Origin: Zoogloeaceae bacterium
Lineage (GTDB): Bacteria; Pseudomonadota; Gammaproteobacteria; Burkholderiales; Rhodocyclaceae
Assembly: GCA_031278735.1 (NCBI GenBank)
Contig: JAITJU010000072.1
Span: forward strand, 1-12,207
Direction of reading: 5' to 3'
Length of the DNA stretch: 12,207 nucleotides
The translations under genes and the position numbers were made by a program. Under the pieces are notes generated by a model. It worked only from the letters and a program-made list of their open reading frames with translations. It did no database searches and was not told the DNA's origin. This document shows, piece by piece, positions 6,521 through 12,207 of the stretch (its first letter is position 1; the number at the start of each line of letters is the position of its first letter).

Positions 6521-6566
6521 ACGGGCGCGCGATTCTTCCCTGATCAGCGCGGCCTGAAGAACTGGC

Positions 6567-7607
6567 TCACGCCGTCTCCCGCGTTCGCAGCCAGCGCAAG
6601 AACAGGGTGTGCGCCAGCGCCAGCAGGGTCGGCCCCAAAAAGATGCCGATAAAGCCGAAAGCGAAAATGCCGCCAAAGACGCCCAGGGCAATCAGCAGAA
6701 TGGGCAGGCTGGCGCTGCGGGAAATCAGAATGGGCTTGACGAAATTATCCACGCTGCTGATGACCGCCAGTCCGTAGATAGCCATGAAAATAGCCCATCC
6801 CGTCTCGCCCTGACTGTAAAGCCAGAACGCCGCGCCCCCCCAGACGAGCGGCGGGCCGACAGGAATCATGGAAAGGAAAAATATGGCGATGGCGAGAAGC
6901 GGCGCGCCGGGAACGCCCGCGATGACAAAGCCCAGCAGCGCGACCAGCGCCTGCGCCAACGCGGTGCCGACAATGCCGATCATGACGCCGGTAACGGTGC
7001 TGCGGGAAAGCTGCAAAAGTTCATCGCCCAGAGCGCCGCCCAGGCGCAGGGCGGCTTCCCGCAGCTGCCGGGTGATGAATTCGCCATCCCGGTAAAGAAA
7101 AAAGCTGATGAAAATCACGAGCGCCAATTGCAAGACGCCGTTGCCAACGACGCCAATGCCCGCCAGCACCAGACGACGCGAAGGCTCGTAAGCGGCGCGC
7201 AGCAATTTTTGCGCTTCTTCACGATTGGCGGAAAGCTGCTGCCAGTATTCCGCCAGCTGCGGGCCGATATAGGGCAGGCTGCCGAGGCGCCCGGAAAAGC
7301 CGTTATCCGTATTGTCCTGAAACCAGGGCGTGACCACGGCGGCAAACAGGTGCGCGGCATCGCTCAATCCTTTGGCGAGCAGGAGCGTGGGCGCAATCAT
7401 GACAACTACAAGCAGCAGGGTCATCAGCAATGCGGAAAGCGTATCGCGCCGACGCAGAAAACGATGCAGCCACGCATAAAGCGGCCAGGTGGTGACGCAA
7501 ATGACCGCCGCGAACAGCACGGCGGCAAGAAAGGGATACAGCACCAACAGGCAGCCCAGAATGAGCAGCGCGATCAGGCTGATTTGCGCGAGCGGCTTCG
7601 GATTCAT
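6567..7607 (-). CDS. AI-2E/PerM-family integral membrane protein
   Basis: The 346-residue membrane protein belongs by pattern to the PerM/AI-2E transporter family, whose members include the E. coli exporter TqsA and several Na+/H+ antiporter-like proteins. Two hydrophobic helices near the N-terminus (about 8-45) and one at about 60-80 precede a soluble stretch (about 90-155). Further helices from 160 on include VLQLALVIFISFFLYRDG, LLAIAIFFLSMIPVGPPL and PILLIALGVFGGIFAFGFIG; FLYRDG and the GPP-containing helix are characteristic of the family. The substrate cannot be inferred. ATG 7607 is chosen over upstream in-frame starts because GGAG lies 8 bases before it. The gene follows the response regulator stop by only 22 bases, so the two are probably one transcript. 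It converges on trpC. Confidence 0.85.
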   Translation of the reverse strand: MNPKPLAQISLIALLILGCLLVLYPFLAAVLFAAVICVTTWPLYAWLHRFLRRRDTLSALLMTLLLVVVMIAPTLLLAKGLSDAAHLFAAVVTPWFQDNTDNGFSGRLGSLPYIGPQLAEYWQQLSANREEAQKLLRAAYEPSRRLVLAGIGVVGNGVLQLALVIFISFFLYRDGEFITRQLREAALRLGGALGDELLQLSRSTVTGVMIGIVGTALAQALVALLGFVIAGVPGAPLLAIAIFFLSMIPVGPPLVWGGAAFWLYSQGETGWAIFMAIYGLAVISSVDNFVKPILISRSASLPILLIALGVFGGIFAFGFIGIFLGPTLLALAHTLFLRWLRTRETA

Positions 7608-7629
7608 GCGGGAGTCTCCGTCATGGGCG

Positions 7630-8277
7630 TCACGCCATAATGCCGTATCGGTTGGCAATCACGATGGCCTGGGCGCGACTGGAGACGCCAAGACTCTTGA
7701 AAATCGCCGCCGCGTGAATCTTTACCGTGCCTTCGGAAAGTTTCAGCTGGTTGGCGATTTCGCGGTTGGAATACCCTTTGAGCATCAGGGACAGCACCTC
7801 GCCCTGACGTTCGGTCAAGCCGAATTCCGAAGGGTTCAGGCTTTTATTGGCGTCGGAGAGTCGCGGCATATTGAAATTCGTTTCCACCAATATCGCCTCC
7901 GGCGGACAGAAAACCTGCCCGGAAAGCACCTGCGACAAGGCGTTCAGCAACGCCTCCGCAGGATAGGACTTGGGAACGAATCCCGCCGCCCCGTGACTCA
8001 AGGCGCGCTTGATGGTCGGCTTGTCGTCGAAAGCCGACAGGATGACCACCGGTATGCCCGGATAACGTTCCGTGATGAGTTTCAGGCCAGAAAAGCCATC
8101 CATGCCCGGCAATGCCAAATCAAGCAACACCAGATCGAAATCGCGTTCCCGCGCCAGCACGGCCAGCGCCTGATCCACGCCGCTGGCCTCTTGCACCACC
8201 CGGTCGCCCTGAGTGCACAACACGCGCGCCAGCGCGTCACGCATCAGGGCATGATCTTCGACAATCAGAATTTTCAT
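7630..8277 (-). CDS. Two-component response regulator, NarL/FixJ (LuxR-type) family
   Basis: The 215-residue protein has an N-terminal receiver domain and a C-terminal LuxR-type helix-turn-helix. In the receiver (about 1-120) the acidic pair is in ILIVEDHAL (Glu8, Asp9), the phosphoacceptor Asp53 is in LVLLDLALPGMDG, the switch Ser is in VVILSAF, and the conserved Lys is in GFVPKSYPAEALL. The DNA-binding domain has LTERQGEVLSLMLKGYSN, then REIANQLKLSEGTVKIHAAA. It is therefore a complete phosphorylation-dependent transcription regulator. No histidine kinase is adjacent, so it is an orphan here. ATG 8277 (MKILIVEDHA) is chosen; TTG 8286 would add three residues. Neither has a strong ribosome-binding site. 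The PerM-family gene 22 bases downstream is probably co-transcribed. The targets are unknown. Confidence 0.93.
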   Translation of the reverse strand: MKILIVEDHALMRDALARVLCTQGDRVVQEASGVDQALAVLARERDFDLVLLDLALPGMDGFSGLKLITERYPGIPVVILSAFDDKPTIKRALSHGAAGFVPKSYPAEALLNALSQVLSGQVFCPPEAILVETNFNMPRLSDANKSLNPSEFGLTERQGEVLSLMLKGYSNREIANQLKLSEGTVKIHAAAIFKSLGVSSRAQAIVIANRYGIMA

Positions 8278-8390
8278 GGCGCTCAAGAAATCAAGGAACA
8301 GAAGAATCGCCCACGCATACTAACATACCGGGAAATGAGAACACACATGGAAAGCGGCAAGACAGCGTCGCCGCCCAATCCATGCTGCCT
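8278..8390. other. Intergenic region upstream of the response regulator
   Basis: These 113 bases separate the end of the RNA methyltransferase gene from the response regulator, both on the minus strand. They should hold the regulator's promoter, but only weak -10-like words are visible on the minus strand around 8315-8328, with no convincing -35 partner. No hairpin with a T-run marks the end of the upstream operon. Confidence 0.4.
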
Positions 8391-9200
8391 TCAGCATTGT
8401 CCTGCCGCGCGTCGGGCGCGCAGGGTCTCGAAAAGGCAGATTGCGGCGGCGGCGGCGACATTCAGGGATTCCACGCTTTGCGCGCCAGGCATGGGGATGC
8501 AAACGCGTTGTCGCGCGGCAGCCAGAACGGCGGGGCGGACGCCTTGCCCTTCCGCGCCAAACACCCAGGCAAGCGGTTTTTGCCGCAGGTCGACCGCGTA
8601 GAGCGATTCGGCGTCCCGCGGGGCAGTCGCCAGCGCGCCGCCCTGGAAAGCGGCGAGAAAGGCGGCAAGATCGGAAGATTCATGAATCCGCAGTTGAAAC
8701 TGCGCGCCTTGTCCGGCGCGCAAGGTCCTGGGTGAAAAGGCGCCGGCGCAGTCGACGGAAAGCAAAATCTGCGCGAACCCCGCCGCCGCCGCCGTGCGCA
8801 GCAGACCGCCGAGATTGCCGGGATCCTGTATGCCGTCCAGCAACAGCGTATCGACATCCAGAGCAGGCGGGGCTTCCGCGGCGGGCAGGTTGACAATGGC
8901 GAGCAGGCCGCTTGGCGTTTCGGCATCGGCAAGTTCAGCGAACAGGGCATCCGCCAGCACGAAACACGGCACACTGCGGCGATCGCCCGCAGCGAGCCAG
9001 GCGGCGATCTCCGCGCGCGCCATGTCTTTTTGGCTTGCCAGCAGGCAGGCGGGCATTCCGTGCGCCACATGCCAGGCGGCGACGAGATGCGCGCCTTCGA
9101 GCAGCGCCTGCCGCCGCTTTTTCCGTTCGCGCCCCGACTGCGCCAGTTTTTTCCAGGCCTTGAAAGCCGGGTTTTCCCGCGAGAGGATGCGCCCTAGCAT
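8391..9200 (-). CDS. SpoU/TrmH-family RNA 2'-O-ribose methyltransferase
   Basis: The 269-residue SPOUT enzyme should methylate a ribose 2'-OH in rRNA or tRNA using S-adenosylmethionine bound in a trefoil knot. The N-terminal substrate-binding part (about 1-105) has LLEGAHLVAAWHVAHG. The catalytic domain shows motif 1 DGIQDPGNLGGLLRTA (122-137, with the conserved Asn and Arg), motif 2 VFGAEGQGV (213-221) and motif 3 IPMPGAQSVESLNVA (235-249). The target is not readable from sequence; RlmB-like rRNA activity is plausible. ATG 9200 overlaps the rnhB stop (9194-9196), indicating coupling. This order after rnhB is usual in Betaproteobacteria. A longer open frame to 9296 only shadows rnhB. Confidence 0.93.
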   Translation of the reverse strand: MLGRILSRENPAFKAWKKLAQSGRERKKRRQALLEGAHLVAAWHVAHGMPACLLASQKDMARAEIAAWLAAGDRRSVPCFVLADALFAELADAETPSGLLAIVNLPAAEAPPALDVDTLLLDGIQDPGNLGGLLRTAAAAGFAQILLSVDCAGAFSPRTLRAGQGAQFQLRIHESSDLAAFLAAFQGGALATAPRDAESLYAVDLRQKPLAWVFGAEGQGVRPAVLAAARQRVCIPMPGAQSVESLNVAAAAAICLFETLRARRAAGQC

Positions 9201-9841
9201 GACGGAAACAATTCCGGCGGCGCGCCCGCCGCGTCCGGGCGCCGCCCCGCCAGCAGGGCGGCGACGGGCGCAAAATGCCTGCGGTGCGCCGGACAAGGGC
9301 CGTGCGTTCGCAAGGCGGCCAGATGCGCCGCCGTGGGATAGCCCATGTGCCGATCAAAGCCATATTGCGGATAGCGGCAATGCAGATCGAGCATTTGCGC
9401 GTCGCGCGCGGTTTTGGCAAGAATGGAAGCGGCGGCGATGGCGGCGATCTTGCCGTCACCCTTTATCACGGCGGTCACGGGCACGGCGAGTTTTGGACAG
9501 CGATTGCCGTCGACCGCGGCGGCGACAGCCCGGATCGGGAGGGCGGACACGGCGCGCCGCATGGCAAGAAACGTGGCTTCCAGAATATTGATCGCGTCGA
9601 TCTCCGCCGCGCTGGCCTCCGCCACAGCCCAGGCCAGCGCCCGCTCACGGATGCGTTCCGCCAGATATGCGCGGCGGCGGGCGGAAAGTTTCTTGGAGTC
9701 ATTCAGACCCGCGACAGGATTTTCCGGGTCGAGGATGACGGCGGCGGCGACCACCGGTCCCGCAAGCGGCCCGCGTCCGGCCTCGTCGATACCGCAGACG
9801 CCCGGCGGCAGGAAAGCCAGTTCAAGGTTCGCGGCAGACAT
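9194..9841 (-). CDS. rnhB: Ribonuclease HII
   Basis: The 215-residue enzyme cleaves the RNA strand of RNA/DNA hybrids and removes single ribonucleotides misincorporated in DNA. The metal-binding residues are all present: Asp19 and Glu20 in GIDEAGRGPLAGPV, Asp111 in AVDGNRCPKL, and Asp147 in ASILAKTARD. VIKGDGKIAAIAAAS and the late YGFDRHMGYPTAAH are further family signatures. The length is usual. ATG 9841 has AAGGGGTG a few bases upstream. It lies 51 bases after lpxB on the same strand and overlaps the following RNA methyltransferase gene by 7 bases. Confidence 0.97.
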   Translation of the reverse strand: MSAANLELAFLPPGVCGIDEAGRGPLAGPVVAAAVILDPENPVAGLNDSKKLSARRRAYLAERIRERALAWAVAEASAAEIDAINILEATFLAMRRAVSALPIRAVAAAVDGNRCPKLAVPVTAVIKGDGKIAAIAAASILAKTARDAQMLDLHCRYPQYGFDRHMGYPTAAHLAALRTHGPCPAHRRHFAPVAALLAGRRPDAAGAPPELFPSC

Positions 9842-9892
9842 GAAAACACCCCTTTTTATGCGCAGGCGTCATTTTTCGCCCTCACGGTCTTT

Positions 9893-11056
9893 TCATTTCG
9901 TCGCCAGCAAATCCATCACCGCCGCCGCCGCCTTTTCCGCCGTGTTCTGGCGCAGAACGTCGTGGATGCGGGTGAATTCCGTTTCCAGCTCGTCGGCGCG
10001 TTCCGGGGCGGCTTCCTTCAACAGGGCTGCCGCGAGCTTTTCCGGCGTCGCCTCATCCTGCAAGAATTCCGGCACGATGAAACGTCCGGCGAGAATGTTG
10101 GGCAAGCCCACATAGGGCAGGTAGGCGCGGCGGCGCATGAACCAGTAGGTCAGCGGCGCGAGCTTGTAAGCGATCACCATCGGGCGCTTGACGAGGGCGG
10201 CTTCCAGCGTCGCCGTGCCGCTCGCCGCCAACACCGCGTCGGCGGCGCCCATGGCTTCGCGGGCATGTCCGAACAGAAAACGCAACGGCAGCTTTGCCGC
10301 ATTCTGCCGGTACAGCGCGGTTTCAAATTCCAGGCGATTTTCGCGCGTCACGAGGGGGACGAGAAACAGCGTCTCCGGCGCTTGCGCGTGAATCCGCTGG
10401 GCGGCGGCAATGAACACGTCACTCAGGTTTGCCACTTCCGACTGGCGGCTGCCGGGAAGCAGCGCGTAAATGGTTTTTTCCCGCGGCAAACCCAGATGAT
10501 CCCGCATTGCCGCCTTGGAAGTGACGGGCGGTATCTGGTCGGCCAGCGGGTGCCCCACGTAAGTGACGGGAATGCCCGCCCGCTTGTAGATCGGCGCTTC
10601 CATGGGAAAAAGCGCCAGCACCCGATCCGCGGCTTTTGCCATTTTTCGGATGCGCCCGCCGCGCCACGCCCAGATTGAGGGACTGACGTAATGCATGGTC
10701 CTGACGCCTTTTTTCCTGAGCGCGATTTCCAGATCCAGGTTGAAATCCGGCGCGTCCACACCAATGAATAAATCCGGCCTTTCGGCAAGCAGACGCGCTT
10801 TCAGGGCGCGGCGGACGCTGGAAATCTCCCGGTAACGCCGCAGAACCTCGACATAGCCCATGACAGCGAGCTTTTCCTGCGGCCACCAGATATCCATCCC
10901 CTGCGCGCGCATACCGGCGCCGCCAATGCCGACGAAGGATATTCGCGGCAATTTTTGCTTCAGCGCCGCCATCAGGTGCGCCGCCAACTGGTCGCCGGAA
11001 GGCTCTCCCGCGACCAGCGCGATGCGCGGCTCCGGGAATGCCCGATCCGCGCTCAT
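9893..11056 (-). CDS. lpxB: Lipid-A-disaccharide synthase
   Basis: The 387-residue peripheral membrane glycosyltransferase (GT19) condenses UDP-2,3-diacylglucosamine with lipid X to form the lipid A disaccharide. Signatures in order are IALVAGEPSGDQLAAHL (12-28), the conserved Asp in FIGVDAPDFNLDLE (97-110), HYVSPSIWAWR (122-132), VTYVGHPLADQ (164-174) and LLPGSRQSEV (about 204-213). Towards the C-terminus come ASGTATLEAAL and PNILAGRFIVPEFLQ. The length is slightly above the common 380 and the gene is intact. ATG 11056 overlaps the lpxA stop (ATGA) and starts family-like sequence at once; the open frame further upstream is a shadow of lpxA. Confidence 0.97.
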   Translation of the reverse strand: MSADRAFPEPRIALVAGEPSGDQLAAHLMAALKQKLPRISFVGIGGAGMRAQGMDIWWPQEKLAVMGYVEVLRRYREISSVRRALKARLLAERPDLFIGVDAPDFNLDLEIALRKKGVRTMHYVSPSIWAWRGGRIRKMAKAADRVLALFPMEAPIYKRAGIPVTYVGHPLADQIPPVTSKAAMRDHLGLPREKTIYALLPGSRQSEVANLSDVFIAAAQRIHAQAPETLFLVPLVTRENRLEFETALYRQNAAKLPLRFLFGHAREAMGAADAVLAASGTATLEAALVKRPMVIAYKLAPLTYWFMRRRAYLPYVGLPNILAGRFIVPEFLQDEATPEKLAAALLKEAAPERADELETEFTRIHDVLRQNTAEKAAAAVMDLLATK

Positions 11057-11847
11057 CGGATGATGCCGCGCCGGGAAACGGCAAAGAAATCGAGAAAACG
11101 CCGCACATCCGGCGCTTCCGCCGCCATTTCCTCCAGCTTGTCCTTGGCCTCGTCCAGCATCAGTCCGGATTTGTAGATGACGCGGTAGGCGCGTTTCAGG
11201 GCGACAATCGCGTCGGCGTGGAAACCGCGCCGCTTCAGACCCTCCACATTGATGCCGTAGGGCGAGGCCGTGTTGCCCGCCGCCATCAGATAGGGCGGCA
11301 CGTCCTGCAAAATCACCGTGCCCACCGCCGTCATCACATGCGCGCCGATGCGGCAAAATTGATGCACCCCCGTGTAGCCGCCGAGAATCGCCCAGTCGTC
11401 AATGTGCACATGTCCCGCCAGCTGGGCGTTGTTGGCGAAGGTCGTATGATCGCCGACCTGACAGTCATGCGCGATGTGCACATAGGCCATGATCCAGTTG
11501 TCGTTGCCGACGCGCGTGACGCCCACATCCTGCACGGTGCCAATGTTGAAGGTGCAGAATTCGCGGATGGTGTTGCGATCGCCGATTTCCAGACGCGTAG
11601 GCTCGCCGGAATATTTTTTGTCCTGCGGCGCTTCGCCCAGCGAGGAAAACTGGAAAATCCGGTTTTCCCGTCCGATGCGGGTGTGGCCGTCAATCACCAC
11701 GTGCGGCCCGACATGGCTGCGCTCGCCGATTTCCACATGCTCGCCAATGATGGAATACGCGCCAATTTCCACGCCGTCCGCCAAGCGGGCGGCGGGATGC
11801 ACGATCGCGGCGGGATGTATCTTCACGCCCACGGCGGATGCCCCCAT
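11053..11847 (-). CDS. lpxA: UDP-N-acetylglucosamine acyltransferase
   Basis: The 264-residue enzyme transfers a 3-hydroxyacyl chain from acyl carrier protein to UDP-GlcNAc, the first step of lipid A synthesis, as a trimer of left-handed beta helices. Hexapeptide repeats run from IHPAAIV through VEIGAYSIIG, HVGPHVVID, TRIGREN and on to about residue 190. The catalytic His is His127 in HIAHDCQVGDH, matching His125 of E. coli. VHQFCRIGAHVM and NVEGLKRRGF are the conserved late motifs, followed by a helical C-terminus. ATG 11847 is chosen because it shares one base with the fabZ stop (TGATG) and gives the normal length; an in-frame ATG at 11871 would lie inside fabZ. Acyl-chain length preference cannot be read safely. 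Confidence 0.97.
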   Translation of the reverse strand: MGASAVGVKIHPAAIVHPAARLADGVEIGAYSIIGEHVEIGERSHVGPHVVIDGHTRIGRENRIFQFSSLGEAPQDKKYSGEPTRLEIGDRNTIREFCTFNIGTVQDVGVTRVGNDNWIMAYVHIAHDCQVGDHTTFANNAQLAGHVHIDDWAILGGYTGVHQFCRIGAHVMTAVGTVILQDVPPYLMAAGNTASPYGINVEGLKRRGFHADAIVALKRAYRVIYKSGLMLDEAKDKLEEMAAEAPDVRRFLDFFAVSRRGIIR

Positions 11848-12207
11848 CAGGCCAGATCGCGCTTGGCGCACATCAGGCTGGCTTCCGCCGCCACTTCGCC
11901 ATCCACCTTGGCGATCGCCTTGTACTTCCAGATGCCCCGCATCTGACGCTCGATCTCCACATGGAAATGCAGTTGATCGCCCGGCGCGACTGGTCGCTTG
12001 AAACGGGCGTTGTCAATGCCGACAAAATAAAATACCGAATCGTCCGTCGGCTTGGCGTCCATTGTCCTGAACGACAGAATCCCCGCCGCCTGCGCCAGCG
12101 CCTCCAGAACCAGCACGCCCGGCATGACCGGATGATGCGGAAAATGGCCGACGAAGAACGGCTCGTTGATGGTGACGTTCTTGTACGCGTGAATGGATTT
12201 CCCCGGC
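11847..12207 (-). CDS. fabZ: 3-hydroxyacyl-[acyl-carrier-protein] dehydratase, partial (5' end outside window)
   Basis: The visible 119 residues are the C-terminal part of the hot-dog-fold dehydratase that removes water from 3-hydroxyacyl-ACP in fatty acid elongation. The fragment begins with KSIHAYKNVTINEPFF. The catalytic His is in GHFPHHPVMPG and the catalytic Glu, 14 residues later, in VLVLEALAQAAG, the same spacing as His49 and Glu63 of P. aeruginosa FabZ. The end (ARFKRPVAPGDQLHFHVE and later AEASLMCAKRDLA) is typical. An internal ATG at 12125 is not the start. The stop shares a base with the lpxA start. FabZ and LpxA draw on the same 3-hydroxyacyl-ACP pool. Confidence 0.97.
   Translation of the reverse strand, partial: PGKSIHAYKNVTINEPFFVGHFPHHPVMPGVLVLEALAQAAGILSFRTMDAKPTDDSVFYFVGIDNARFKRPVAPGDQLHFHVEIERQMRGIWKYKAIAKVDGEVAAEASLMCAKRDLA

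Noticed and set aside
6521..6566. Bidirectional terminator between trpC and the PerM-family gene
   Set aside because: No stem with adjoining T-runs could be found in the 46 bases.
9275..10678. 467-codon plus-strand open frame opposite rnhB and lpxB
   Set aside because: It is a shadow of two clear conserved genes; composition is Arg/Gly/His-rich and it has no motif of its own.
1..12207. CRISPR array, insertion sequence or complete defence operon
   Set aside because: No regularly spaced repeats, transposase, terminal inverted repeats or intact defence genes were found. The QueC-like gene is a relic and the methyltransferase lacks a partner.

Overview
The window looks like a betaproteobacterial chromosome. 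GC content is high, and the order fabZ-lpxA-lpxB-rnhB-SpoU-type methyltransferase (read right to left) is the arrangement typical of Betaproteobacteria. The trpG/trpD/trpC cluster fits as well. I cannot name the genus; a Rhodocyclales- or Nitrosomonadales-like bacterium is a guess.

Layout. (1) Bases 1 to about 2700 are a decayed accessory segment. A phage tail/baseplate-hub-like gene on the minus strand carries an in-frame amber codon and has lost its 5' part. It abuts head-to-head a 5'-truncated, multiply frameshifted plus-strand gene, whose product would join a QueC-like zinc-binding C-terminus to a winged-helix and coiled-coil tail. About 240 bases of non-coding sequence with diverged repeats follow. 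(2) Bases 2705-2871 hold a minus-strand elongator tRNA-Met (anticodon CAT) with a near-consensus sigma-70 promoter and a symmetrical intrinsic terminator. The tRNA 3' end faces the accessory segment, as at tRNA-associated island borders. (3) Bases 3119-6520 are a plus-strand tryptophan cluster, trpG-trpD-trpC, interrupted between trpG and trpD by a beta-class DNA methyltransferase. The methyltransferase start overlaps the trpG stop (ATGA). A small hairpin with a T-run lies directly before the trpD ribosome-binding site. trpE is not in the window. (4) Bases 6567-8277 (minus) form a two-gene unit: a NarL/FixJ-type response regulator followed by an AI-2E/PerM-family membrane protein. (5) Bases 8391-12207 (minus) are the overlapping chain fabZ (partial)-lpxA-lpxB-rnhB-RNA methyltransferase, covering fatty-acid dehydration, early lipid A synthesis, RNA/DNA hybrid repair and RNA 2'-O-methylation.

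How the genes work together. TrpG supplies ammonia to anthranilate synthase, TrpD adds the phosphoribosyl group, and TrpC closes the indole ring. FabZ and LpxA compete for 3-hydroxyacyl-ACP, and LpxA and LpxB carry out two early lipid A steps. The most unusual points are the methyltransferase embedded and translationally coupled in a trp operon, the hairpin before trpD, and the decayed QueC-like/winged-helix gene beside a phage fragment. No complete new multi-gene system is visible. The accessory part is a relic, and intact homologues elsewhere would be the place to look.
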